From Cymbomonas tetramitiformis (Eukaryota; Chlorophyta; Pyramimonadophyceae; Pyramimonadales; Pyramimonadaceae), in the NCBI GenBank assembly GCA_001247695.2, contig LGRX02025804.1, positions 35,489 to 99,488 of the forward strand: DNA of 64,000 nucleotides, given 5' to 3'. Below the pieces are notes generated by a model, which had not been told where the DNA came from, did not search any database, and saw nothing but the letters and a program-made list of their open reading frames with translations. Position 1 is the stretch's first letter. Each line of letters starts with the position of its first letter. The position numbers and the translations under genes were made by a program. Positions 42,635 to 52,385 of the stretch are shown here, one piece after another.

Positions 42635-42929
42635 GAGACATGGAAACGTTATTGTGTGCGGTGTGTCGTACCCCATGTGGTCGCGCGAAGAGTGGGAGAC
42701 CGGTGATTTCCCTCCGGTTGCCGTCATTGAGTTTGTGGGGTGTCAACCCGGAGGTGCGGACTCCCTCCATGTGGAAGGTGTGGGGGAGATCCTCGTGTTG
42801 TCGGATACCGAGAAAAACCCATTCGAATCGGGCATGGTAAGCACGGGATGCAATGTTTCGCAGTTTGCACTGTTGATGACATATCGACTGTGGCGCACGT
42901 CCAGGAAAACCCGCGGCCGACGCTTTTGA
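42630..42929 (+). CDS. Hypothetical protein fragment
   Basis: The frame of the ORF opening at 42507 is most protein-like from about 42640: VIVCGVSYPMWSREEWETGD, VAVIEFVGCQPGGADSLHVE and ILVLSDTEKNPFESG. I recognise no domain. It overlaps the hypothetical exon upstream in another frame; at most one arrangement can be right without splicing. Confidence 0.25.
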   Translation, partial: GERHGNVIVCGVSYPMWSREEWETGDFPPVAVIEFVGCQPGGADSLHVEGVGEILVLSDTEKNPFESGMVSTGCNVSQFALLMTYRLWRTSRKTRGRRF

Positions 42930-43329
42930 GTACGGCACCGTGGAGACTTACTACTTGATCTTCATGAAGCGTTCCGCCGAGAACTAGCTAGAAGAAGCAC
43001 AGTTGCTGTTTTATTTTCATCCACACAATGGTTGGTAGGTATCTGCTTAATTTATAGACTGCAAAGCCAAGGGTGAAGGTGGTGTTCATATCAGATGGAG
43101 GACGTGCGCGCAGACTTGGTGAATGTTGGAAAGCAACCGCGAACTGGTAATAATAACGCGGTACGTGCAGATTCTGGGAACATAATGTTGTTTTATTTTA
43201 AGTGTGAATAAACTGAAGCGGGAGTTGTTCAGGCTCCCGGTGGAGCACGGGGCGCGGCGTTTGTCGCACCCTACGCTAAGGTAAACGCCGGCATCGGTGC
43301 AATTCCACGACAGGTGCATTTGTGCTAAA

Positions 43330-43500
43330 CCAACTGTAGCTCGTGCGCTGATCGCCAACGGGCCGGTCGCGCAACGTGGCCGCGGTTTGCAAGCGTTTCT
43401 GCACTTCATATCAACCGGGGGCTTGCTGGGGACATATTGTCGCCAGTGGGATGCTTGTGGCTTTTTGAAGTGCGGTTTTCGTTTATCATCGGGTCCCATG
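43330..43500. repeat. Isolated copy of the 197-bp repeat
   Basis: Matches the array at 41350-42010 (GCCAACGGGCCGGTCGCG, CTTGCTGGGGACATATTGTC, ATCATCGGGTCCCATGCCGC) about 1.3 kb away. Confidence 0.7.
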
Positions 43501-43723
43501 CCGCTCACCCTCCATCACCATATCACTCATGGTTGGCCTCCTGCTGGCTATCATATTGAACTTCATATCATCACAACGTGCCGCCTGGTTATGGTGACCG
43601 CCTACCCCATTGTTGAGGACCTTACCATGAACAGCCGGGGCGTGTATGTGTGCAACGAGCGAGGCGGAAAAACGTACCCTTCTCCTACCGGTAAGCCGTC
43701 TCGAAACCAAGGTCATTATCCAT

Positions 43724-43993
43724 CGCAGGGGCTGGATCGGGCAAAATGGATCGGGGCGGGTCGGATCGGGCAATCGGATCGGGGCGTAATCGATCGTGGC
43801 AAAATGGATCGTGGCAAAAATGGATCGGGCAATGGATCGCAGGGCTGGATCGGGGCGGGCTGGATCGCAAAATGGATCGTGGCAATATCGATCGTGGTGT
43901 GGGCTGATCAAAGTGTGGGTCGATCGGGGCAGGGGTCGGATCGTGGCAAATGGATCGTGCGTAATGGATCGTGGCAGGGGCTGGATCGTGGCA
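43724..43993. repeat. GGATCG(T/G)GGCA short-unit array, left of E3
   Basis: Degenerate 10-18-bp units such as AAAATGGATCGTGGC and GGGGCTGGATCG. The same units resume at 63969-64000 after E3, so E3 inserted in this array. It may be the subterminal zone of another element. Confidence 0.75.
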
Positions 43994-44009
43994 CCCTACA
44001 TTCTGGGAA

Positions 44010-44260
44010 AATCAGAAGACGTCTAGAAGACGTCTTCTGAACGTCTTATAGACGTCTTCGTAGAAATGATGTCTTCTGGTTTCCAGAAGACGTCTTCTGA
44101 TGGGAACGTCTTCTGGAAACCAGAAGACACTCTTCGGGGAAGACGTGCCGAAGATGTGCGGAATGTCTTCCGGATTTCGGAAGACATCTTCCCGGAAGAC
44201 ATGCAAAGGGCAGTCTTCCCGGAAGATACCCGGAAGATGTTCCGAATGTCTTCTGGGCCA
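44010..44260. repeat. E3 left subterminal GAAGACGTCTTC repeats
   Basis: Clustered AGAAGACGTCTTCTG palindromes and TTCCGGAAGAC variants. The minus ORFs translating as SSGRR or EDVFW strings are artefacts of this repeat. Confidence 0.8.
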
Positions 44261-44568
44261 GAATACATTCTGACATGTGTCATCGACACATATGTGATGA
44301 TTATGCAATTTGGCCACATAGCTACTTCATACCACACGTACACTAGTCGCGTAATCAGCTAATCACAGAAGACATTCAGAAGGCGCACGGAAGACATGCG
44401 GAAGACATTCCAGGTATCGTTCCTAACAACTTCAGGGTTGTCATCATGCTCTGTTGCTATGATACATAATAATATACGGCTAAGTTAATTGATAGGTCTA
44501 TCTACACATACATGTACGATTGCATCTATTCAACATACAGACCACTAAGTACGATGCCCGGCGTATTA

Positions 44569-44880
44569 TCATGATCGCCTCTTGCGTCTTGCACCTTTCG
44601 GTCGTGAACCATCATCGTCGATGCACTCGAAAAAGTCAGCCTTTAAATCAAATACCACCGCCGTCTTCATCACAGGATGTTTCTTGATTACAACTTGGTG
44701 CTCAATTTGAGCCGCCAGGATGAATGGATCAGTAGTGTCCCAAGGTGTCTCGGGATCATCCGGGTCGTATGTGTACACCACCTTTGCGGTATTGTCCGGC
44801 CCGTACTTCGAGTTTAGCTTGGCAAACCGTTTTGTCGTCGCTTGGTTGAATTCAGGGAACCACTTTCCCTTCACAAGAAT
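44569..44880 (-). CDS. E3 transposase C-terminal DUF4216-like exon
   Basis: Minus-strand frame with VVYTYDPDDPETPWDTTDPF, DPFILAAQIEHQVVIKKHP and TAVVFDLKADF, ending in basic PKGARRKRRS. DPFILA(S/A)Q is the DUF4216 signature of CACTA transposases and matches EPFLLANQ in E2. Unlike E2, no PHD finger follows. Confidence 0.7.
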   Translation of the reverse strand: MLVKGKWFPEFNQATTKRFAKLNSKYGPDNTAKVVYTYDPDDPETPWDTTDPFILAAQIEHQVVIKKHPVMKTAVVFDLKADFFECIDDDGSRPKGARRKRRS

Positions 44881-44949
44881 GTACTCTTCGCGGCCAAGTC
44901 GACCTTGTAGATGCTATCTACCATGGCGTACCTGCGAGTTGGAGCCACA

Positions 44950-45396
44950 ATTATACTCTATAGTAAGAATCCCCGAAGACGTGGGGAAGACACACAGAAG
45001 ACATTCGGTACATATTCTGCGCACATTCACCAAAACGTAATGCACGGACGCACCGGTCAGTCTCGATTTCCTCGCCTTTGATGTTTTCTCCAGAGAAAAG
45101 GCTCGGAAGTAACGTTGACAAGTTTTCTTCGTCTTGTCCTGAGCTGCCGTGCGATAGCAAACTCCTCGAACCACGACCGAGCCGAAAGATTGACACACGC
45201 GAGGAGGCCCTTCGACGAGTGCCGCTTCATTCTCCGTGAATGGTCTCCCCAGCCAGACCTTGGGGTCGCTACCGTGCATATGCAGCGGCACATCCATCAG
45301 GCGAGACCCTCCGGCATGTGCGCCAATACGTCTCCGAACCATATGGTTTTCCCTGCGAATGTATACGTGCACAATGTCAGGACATGTATTTACCAA
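44950..45396 (-). CDS. E3 transposase exon, uncertain boundaries
   Basis: Minus-strand frame containing GGSRLMDVPLHMHGSDPKVW and RPFTENEAALVEGPPR, plausibly between the DUF4218- and DUF4216-like exons. Its 3' part (QRYFRAFSLEKTS onward) approaches a GAAGAC-rich intron at 44960-45010. No domain recognised. Confidence 0.4.
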
Positions 45397-45423
45397 AGAC
45401 GTGTGGAAGATGCCTAGAAGATA

Positions 45424-45687
45424 TCAAGGTATGTCTTACGCGAGGTCGACTTTACACAAAACTTCTGATTTTCTAGATCGTGAGATATAAGCGATTTAAG
45501 TTTCCGCTTATGTATGGTTAAGTATGGGAGATAACTGAGCGGTATCGACCATACCTTTTCAATGTCTGGGTCAATTGCATACCTGGAGTACGCAATATGT
45601 TTAGATTGCTTTGAGCGACATGTTTACCGAATAAAAATATTTTCGGAAGTTTTGTGTAAAGTCGACCTTGCGTAAGACATACCTTGA
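45424..45687. mobile_element. 264-bp MITE, intact copy
   Basis: TCAAGGTATGTCTTACGCGA to its complement, flanked by TA (45422-45423, 45688-45689). It is inserted in an E3 transposase intron, inverted relative to the E2 copy, and serves as the template that shows the E2 copy was split by Gypsy-2. Confidence 0.85.
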
Positions 45688-45731
45688 TATATGAAACGTC
45701 TTCCAGGCACCTTATGGGTTTCATTTCTTAC

Positions 45732-46244
45732 TTACCTCTCGCAGTAGGTGACGTAGTCGTCGAATTTTGCCTTCAACTTGCGGTATTGGGGCACGTTGCC
45801 ATGCATCCACAGCTCCAGCGCTTTCGTTTCAGCGCAGGAGAGTACATGGCGCTTGCCTTGTGTTCCCAAAACCACGGTGTTCGGCGCCCTCAACGGTGCG
45901 GTGGTCAAGAACCGGAGCACGGGTGGCCGGGTGGGATTGGTGGTTGCCTCCCGCCGGCGACGAAGTACCAAGATTAACCCTCGCACCACATGTACCATCC
46001 GGTACCGCCCGAAGCCTTGCATAACACTCTGAACCGGATATGCATTGTTCTTCACCCACCTTCGAATCTTCCCGTTGAATGATTCGAACACGTACATCCA
46101 TGTCCCCCGTATTGGACCATACATGAGGAGTTGGTCGGGGAAGTGGGAAAGCAAATGCGTGTTGATGACCAGCCAGTCAGGTGAGCCATCGCGCTCGAGT
46201 GACTTGAAGAACTCATCCACCAGATTTTGAAGCTTAGAAACATC
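45732..46244 (-). CDS. E3 transposase DUF4218-like exon
   Basis: Begins (minus strand) after a TTGCAG acceptor at 46245. It encodes DGSPDWLVINTHLLSHFPDQ, MYGPIRGTWMYVFESFNGKI and RRWVKNNAYPVQSVMQG, matching the E2 exon at 34424. The WMYxFExFNG core is the DUF4218 signature. It continues to a conserved tail (VVLGTQGKRHVLSCAETKAL). Frame intact. Confidence 0.75.
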   Translation of the reverse strand, partial: DVSKLQNLVDEFFKSLERDGSPDWLVINTHLLSHFPDQLLMYGPIRGTWMYVFESFNGKIRRWVKNNAYPVQSVMQGFGRYRMVHVVRGLILVLRRRREATTNPTRPPVLRFLTTAPLRAPNTVVLGTQGKRHVLSCAETKALELWMHGNVPQYRKLKAKFDDYVTYCER

Positions 46245-46334
46245 CTGCAAAATCACCAAATAAAAGGCAATTAAGGAAGACGTGTGGAATGTACTCAGAA
46301 CGTATTCGGGATGTCTTCCATATGTCTTCCGTAC

Positions 46335-46540
46335 CTTACAGTCTACAAGCTCCGAAGTGAGCTCTCTCGTTATGACCGTCAACTGCCCGATCAAGTCTTC
46401 AAGCATGTTTTTCGAGTAGCCCTCGTCTCTATCCCAAGACGCCAGCACGCTCATGATGCCCGCTTGTAGCATTTTCAACGCCTCGTGACACTTGAGCGTC
46501 TTCGGTCCGGTGTTCGTGCCGTTCGGACGCAACATCTTCT
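46335..46540 (-). CDS. E3 transposase exon with RPNG block
   Basis: Encodes MLRPNGTNTGPKTLKCHEAL and LEDLIGQLTVITRELTSELV; donor rc GTACGGAAGAC at 46334. The intron 46245-46334 contains several GAAGAC words. The frame is also open through the intron, so the splice is inferred from homology to E2. Confidence 0.65.
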
Positions 46541-46559
46541 TATGGCCTTGCCCCTATGA

Positions 46560-47140
46560 CCTTCCCAACGAGAGCTCCGTCATGAACTTCAAGGCGGTTT
46601 CTAGCGACCTCAAAGATTTCGACCCTTTTGCCCGCATCGGGATTTGAAACGGACCAATTGCCATTGAATATCGTTCCACACCTGTCATTTTCCCGGGCGC
46701 GAAAGTTAGTGGTAACAGGAAGACATCTGGAAGACACGTAGATGATACTTAGGGCACCTTCCGGGCACCTTCCTAGCTAGTGGTCGGGTTTTGACTGCAT
46801 CACCTTTGTCGTCCCTTGTCGTCTTCCACCACGTGGGATGCATATCGTTCGCGCGAGCGTGCTCTCTTACACCCGGCGTAAAGTCGAACCCCATGAGTGC
46901 CTCATGGACATATAGCCCAAGGTTTCGGAGTTGATGCATGCCGTCAAGGATGACATTCTTGGAAAGATCGAAATACGGCAAACGAGATAGTGCCGATGGG
47001 AACTTCACACCGGTTTCGCCGATTTCCTCCTCCAACACTTCCTGAAGATTGGCCGCATTCTTACACGTGCTAAGCAAGACGTGTCGTTGGCCCGCGCGTC
47101 GAATGAACTCGTCGGTCTTTGGTACGGCGGGCCCTGCGTA
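46560..47140 (-). CDS. E3 transposase middle exons
   Basis: Contains VLLSTCKNAANLQEVLEEEI, PYFDLSKNVILDGMHQLRNL and FTPGVREHARANDMHPTWWK. The D-x-MH-x-x-x-N pattern follows the catalytic core in Transposase_21-type CACTA proteins. An intron with GAAGAC and CACCTTCCGGG words lies near 46720-46790; the short frame upstream (KVIGARP, RAL VGK) belongs to the next exon. Confidence 0.6.
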
Positions 47141-47214
47141 CAATAACAGGAAGACGCTCAGATGACACCCGGAAGATGTTGTGAATACATTCGGCATGTC
47201 TTTGGGGAAAACGG

Positions 47215-47720
47215 ACCTGGCGGATCTTGCTCGCAAAACTTGTACAACATCTTATTTAGATGCGGGCATTTCCCCTTCCCCCGGATCAAACATTTTGCAC
47301 ACGCACAGAAGCTGCCCACGCCCATAATGTTCATAGCATCGACGAGCCCTACATAGTCAAACACGGCGGCAAGAAGCATCGCCCGGCATTGGAACACGTC
47401 GTCCGTGAAGGAGTCCCAACATGGAAACCCGACTTCCCAAAGTTCCAAAAGCTCGTCTACCAACTTCTCGTAGAGGATGGTGGTGTTCTTCGGCTTCCCC
47501 GCCACCATTCCCCACAACTCAAGGTTCACAAACTTCTTGCGGATTTCCGGTGGCAAGTTCAACACTTGAAAGTAGATAGGGAAAACCCCCGACTTGTCCT
47601 TCCAAACGGTGGCCCCATCGGCGCAAAGCATGAGGATGACGTTGCGAGGGTCCTTGAAGAAGTCAGGATATGCAGCTTGCTTCGCCTTCCACTCAGATCC
47701 ATCTGCAAGATACATAAATA
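47215..47720 (-). CDS. E3 transposase catalytic core (Transposase_21-like)
   Basis: Encodes FFKDPRNVILMLCADGATVW (Asp of the RNase H-like fold), KSGVFPIYFQVLNLPPEIRK, LVDELLELWEVG and GSFCACAKCLIRGKGKCPHL. This is the DPRNVxLxLxxDG...NLPPxxR...LxxLWxxG...CxxC pattern of CACTA transposases (PF02992). No stop within the exon. Confidence 0.8.
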
Positions 47721-47849
47721 CAACTTAAATTCATTCAAGTAGTAGGAATCGGGAAGTTATACGGAAGGTGCACGGAAGACATTCTGCGCATCTTCTGTAC
47801 CTCTTCGGGGCAATTCAGGATATGCTCTATCAAGCAATGTGTTACTCAC

Positions 47850-48365
47850 CGGGAATGTCTTCCAGAATGCCTTCCTCAGACTTTTCCCGTGTGGCGTGCG
47901 AACGCATGAGCCCAGCAACGTCGGGATGGCTGTAAATTGCTTGAAGTAAATCCTTTAAATGCCAATGATAGAATTGGCACTTCGCCTTCCCCCGCTTTGC
48001 ACTCGGGGTGGCTTCGGCATTCCGGGTGTCGTCCGCACCCTCGGCATTCCCCGCACCGCACCGATCCTTACCTCCCTCCCAACGGCATGCCCCGCACCTT
48101 GGACAGAAGTCAAAGTCCGCGAATTGTTTTTCGAACATCACGCACCCATGCGGGCAAAGGTCCACCACTAGGAGTGGGATATCAATGACCTTAAACCGAG
48201 CAATGCTTTGTTTGAAGGAGTCGGGCAACTTAGAAAACACGTCCGGGTGATTAGTTTTCAAAATGTGCAGCAGTTGCCCAAAGGATTCTTGAGTCATATT
48301 GCCATCCAGATTCCACTCCAATAAGTCGAGTAGGGTATCCTCGGAGCTCGTCGCTGCGGTCTGTC
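47850..48365 (-). CDS. E3 transposase zinc-binding exon upstream of the core
   Basis: Encodes LPDSFKQSIARFKVIDIPLL, VDLCPHGCVMFEKQ and DFCPRCGACRWEGG. The CPxxCxxF...CPxCxxxR pattern directly precedes the catalytic core in CACTA transposases. Introns on both sides carry GGAAGAC words. Confidence 0.75.
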
Positions 48366-48504
48366 ATCGAAGGATAAAACGGAAGGCGTCAGGAAGACGC
48401 ACGGAAGACGTCCTATGTAACTTCCGGGCGTGTTCCGGGTACAAAAGACATCACACTATATACAATTTTCAATTCTGAGCAAAATATTCAAACAGCGAAC
48501 GTTA

Positions 48505-48690
48505 CCTCCATATCAGCCAAGTTCTCCAACGACTTTAATTTTCCTTCGATTTCTTCCGTCACCTTTCTAGCAAGTTCCGGGTCGACATGGTCGAGTAATT
48601 CGTCGAGCTCTTCTTGAACGGCTTCCGGGTCCGGCAAGTTTCCATCGGCATCGGCATCGTCAAGGGAACCGGAATCGGCATCTTCCTGTC
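48505..48690 (-). CDS. E3 transposase acidic exon
   Basis: Minus-strand frame from 48690: SGSLDDADADGNLPDPEAVQ and EELDELLDHVDPELARKVTE, ending near an exon boundary at 48505. Acidic linker between the N-terminal finger (now at 58.2 kb, beyond the MULE) and the zinc exon. Confidence 0.5.
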
Positions 48691-48833
48691 AACCACAATC
48701 ACTTTCAATGGGCAAGAGATACATACGTGCCAATTGTGAAGAACAACTGCATTACCTATCAGGAGTAACCGATTTTGATATGTACCTTCATTCTCATGAA
48801 GACATGCGGATGATACCCGGGAGAGTTAGTTTT

Positions 48834-49080
48834 GGTCCAGTCAGTCCGTCCAGTCCGTCCAGTCCGTCCAGTTTGGACGGACTGGACGGACCGGACCAAA
48901 CATTTTAAACATTCTAAGATTTCGCAAAATAGGGCTCCCATACTTAAGCCCATACTTAAGGAGTGTAACGCGTCGGTCCGCGTCGACGCCTGCGTTTTCA
49001 CATACTTAAGAAAATTTAAATTCTTTCTTCATACTTAAGGAATATACACCGACTGCCCCTTCCCCCCCTAATCAGGGACT
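48834..49080. repeat. MULE left TIR with TCCGTCCAG array
   Basis: Four copies of AGTCCGTCC followed by their complement (GGACGGACT), then CATACTTAAG repeated four times. It is mirrored at 57600-58106. 49081-49354 continues the arm and contains two of the 20-bp palindromes. Confidence 0.75.
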
Positions 49081-49354
49081 CAGGGGGTATAACCCAGTCG
49101 CATGTGAGTTTCAAACGTGCGTCAGAGAGACGAACCCAACGACCGAGCTTGACAATCGTATACGATTGTCACACGTGAGTCTGGGTGTCGGACCTAGTGC
49201 TCCAGCTTGACAATCGTATACGATTGTCACACGTGAGTCTGGGTGTCATAATATAAATATTTACACTAAACCCATGTCTATATAGAGTGTTCTTTTCATA
49301 AAATAATTCATTTCTCATGGTACATTCTCATGGTCACATTCTCATAGGAATCCA

Positions 49355-49984
49355 ATGCCGACTTCCCTGCGATACCGTAACCATGCTTTGGATGTCCCGC
49401 ATGCGGTGCCAATCTCTCTTCAGTTACTACAGGCCTTGTTTCCAACCCTTACCGATACCCCGCTGCTTCTTCACATGCGCAGCACAGAAGACGTGCAACC
49501 TGCCGAGCTCGGCACCGTGTTCCCTGACGGAGCTGTCGTACTTGTGATCGGTGGTGTCAGTACAACCCCCGGATCTAGCGATGTGAAAACCCGTTGTGTA
49601 AATGCCGAAACAGCCACGCACGAATCTTCCCAAGCATCAGCTTCTCCGCCTCGCCCTGAGGTAAAGCGCGAAATTTTAGTTTGTGACTTAACCGAATCGC
49701 CTCCACCTCCAAAAGACTCGAATGAATCTATGAAATCCTACAGCGCGGGACAAGAACCAAAGCTCAAGCACAAAGTCAAATCGGACTATACATCCTATAC
49801 CGGACCAGCTATTCCGATAGATTTTTCTCAGGATGTTGATTTGTCCCAAGACGTAGCGGTTGTTCAGTCTGAAGAGCTTGTGGACGAACTGCCTGTGCCT
49901 CTACTTCCGGGGTTAGTTTACAAGCCACGGGCTGGAGTTTTCTCTCCGTGGAAGGATTTCTTAAAATACGATCCACAGACATGG
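49355..49984 (+). CDS. MULE transposase N-terminal exon
   Basis: 210 codons from MPTSLRYRNHAL. A globular start (VPISLQLLQALFPTLTDTPL, AVVLVIGGVS) is followed by a Ser/Pro/Lys-rich linker and KPRAGVFSPWKDFLKYDPQT, where the frame meets a stop at 49985. The frame resumes in register at 50268. The function of the N-terminal part is unknown to me. Confidence 0.6.
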
Positions 49985-50260
49985 TAGATATCTCCCGCGG
50001 AGGTGACTCGGCCCGCATTGGGAATTTACTTCGGCCACATTTCGGCCCGTTTCGGCCCGAACCCAAAATTGCCCGCCGCAGGCGCAAAATTTTAATTTTA
50101 AGTATGACAATTTGTCAAAAATCGATAAAATTTTGGAAATTTATCGATTTTCCCCTCAATGCGACTCGGCCCATCCGCAACTTTTCCTTCGGCCCGACTT
50201 CGGCCCGGGCCTCCGTGACACGGCCCCGGGCCGGCCAATCCCAGGAAGATATCTTCCCTG
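49985..50260. mobile_element. Small insertion (MITE) or intron in the MULE transposase
   Basis: Starts TAGATATCT and ends AGATATCTTCCCTG, with inverted GGCCC words; the flanks repeat TCCACAGAC(A/C)TGG on both sides, like a 9-12-bp duplication. Subtracting it keeps the frame. A GT-AG intron reading (GTAGAT..CCACAG) is possible but would not join in frame at those sites. Confidence 0.55.
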
Positions 50261-50267
50261 TCCACAG

Positions 50268-51216
50268 ACCTGGATGCGTTCTGGGGACAAACGACGTATC
50301 AAAGGCCGACTCGTTAGAACTACGCGATGTGGTGGGGCTTTATCCTGTGACAACGATGCGTGTGTCGTATTTTGTCGAACGGGTGACCGTAACCGTTCCC
50401 AATTCACCGGTACCTTTAAAAATCGCAATCTGGCTTGCGCCCATTGCAACGCTGCACCTACGCATTCTGGGAATTGCCCGTTTAAAGTAACCACCGAAGA
50501 AGACTCCGATTGGAACATCCTCGTCCTGTCTACTAGCCCCATTGGACACAACCATTCCGTGCTGTCCACCGACAGCCCCAGCGTGGGCGAGCTACAGGCA
50601 GCTAAGACTAGGGCTGAGGAGGTTCTAAATACCGGTGGAGTGCGAAACGTGTGCCAGGTAAAACGGACTCTACTCACGGAAACCGTTTTTCCAAAAGACT
50701 CTTCTTTTCACCCCAGCCAGCTACCAGGCATCGCGAGGAAAATGAACGTCATTGATACGGCAGTGGACCATAATTTCGTGCGAGGTCGTCGACAGGATGA
50801 GGGCATGAAAGCCGTTTCCCAATGGGCTGCTCAGCACGGCAAGGGCCTACTGCAATCTTTCGCGGACGAGGGGAACATAGATAGTTTTGCTCACACGTTC
50901 GTCATGTCCAGTGTCGGAGTGGATGGAGGTGTCGATCTCGTGCGTCGCATGCACCCGAAAAGTAGCGACCACTACCTCCGCTCAGCGTACGTCCACTTGG
51001 ATTTCGTACATCGCAAGGTTTCTGGGGATTGGGTGACGATGGGGGCGCACGTGTTCTCCATAGAGGCCAACGCCCTGCTCACTATTGCCACCATGAACGT
51101 ACCCAAAGACTGTACCGAAACACAGGTACTGTTTTGTACATTGGTGAAGAAGACGGTAGCAGCCGAACATCCGCGTGAGGAAGTATTATTCTATGGCTTC
51201 ATGGGAGATGCAGCAG
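50268..51216 (+). CDS. MULE transposase catalytic region, part 1
   Basis: Starts WMRSGDKRRIKGRL and includes a Cys/His cluster (LACAHCNAAPTHSGNCPF) resembling the FAR1/WRKY-GCM1 finger region of MULE and FHY3-type proteins, then an RNase H-like fold: YVHLDFVHRKVSGDWVTMGA (first acidic residue), VFSIEANALLTIATM, and EVLFYGFMGDAAG (second Asp), cut by a consensus donor CAG|GTAAGTT at 51216/51217. Confidence 0.7.
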
Positions 51217-51514
51217 GTAAGTTAAAGATCATAATTTTCAATGGGAGAGTTTGTAAGTTACACGGTTCTGACAATCGTATACGATTATGGGAACCGTTGA
51301 CAATCGTATACGATTGTCAGCAGCTGACAATCGTGTACGATTGTCAGCACCGTGTAACCTACGCATGAAATACTGGGCAAGTCAATAATCATAGTTTTCA
51401 AAGTGGGAGTTTGCACATTATAACGTTCTGACAATCGTACACGATTGTCAGCACCGTGTAAACCTACGCATGATATACTTGGTTTTCAAGAACTGATTAA
51501 TATTTGGGGCACAG
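51217..51514 (+). other. Intron of the MULE transposase containing palindromes
   Basis: 298 bp, GTAAGTT to CACAG; removal joins the frame so that the second catalytic Asp is followed by ANWAAIKKVWP. It holds four copies of the 20-bp palindrome that also marks the ends of the element. Confidence 0.7.
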
Positions 51515-52260
51515 GTGCTAACTGGGCAGCAATCAAGAAAGTTTGGCCAGACCAAGATGACCGTAACAATCTGGAGTGCACGTTCCATTGGGGGCAGAAC
51601 TTACATAAGATCGAATCTCTTATTCCATCAGATCTCCATGCCGGGCACAAAGACCTCTTACGGCGATGGATTCACTCTACTCCCGAGGCCAAGGTGTCCT
51701 GTGAAACTACCATCTTCGCTTGGTATGCTGAGAAGTGCGACAGGTCGAATCAGCCAAAATTGAATGCGTACTTCGTTTTCCAAATACGGCACGCGCAGCA
51801 CATTCTGACGCAATTCAAGGATCAAAGCGAAGACATGACCGCCGAAATCCAACGACCGCTTGTATGCCTTGCGGAAAGCATGCACGCGAAGTGGAGATCG
51901 TGGGGGGCATACTACTCCACCTTGTTGGAGTCCGTGGAATTCGATAGCCTTATGCAGATTCGCCAAATTTGCCTGGCGATGAACCGGCAGAACTCAACAA
52001 AGCACTTGTTGTGCGTGCAAGGTCGTATTCGTTCATTGGAGGATAAGTGGGTTAAAGGCGTCCTTACTCAGGCAGAGTTTGCAAATGGTCACGAATTAAT
52101 GCAAATAGTTCGTGCTGGCGCGACAGGATGGCTTCCACAGAGAGGCATCCCTGCAACGGACACCCACCGTCCAGATAAGGTAAACCATGGGGGGGGGTTT
52201 CGCGCAAACGCCCTGCGGAACTTCCATCGGAAGGCGTCGCCTCCAAGAAGACGCGCACTG
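51515..52260 (+). CDS. MULE transposase catalytic region, part 2
   Basis: ANWAAIKKVWPDQDD, LECTFHWGQNLHKIESLIP and downstream helical sequence, matching the DxxxAxxxAI..VxP...LCxxHxxxN block of MULE transposases, with acidic residues further on that could supply the third catalytic position. The frame runs to 52398 but changes to the next frame within the 18-bp repeat at 52262-52385. Confidence 0.7.
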
Positions 52261-52261
52261 C

Positions 52262-52385
52262 CTCGGCGGTGCCACCTGCCTCTGCGGCAAGACCTACCTC
52301 GGCGGCACCACCTACCTCGGCGGCAAGACCTACCTCGGCGGCAAGACCTACCTCGGCGGCAAGACCTACCTCGGCGGCACGTCCG
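52262..52385 (+). repeat. 18-bp coding repeat CGGCGGCAAGACCTACCT
   Basis: Seven near-identical units in the transposase; in the downstream frame they encode PTSAAR repeats, in the upstream frame RRQDLP. Slippage here could shift the frame, which may explain the switch between the two ORFs. Confidence 0.75.
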
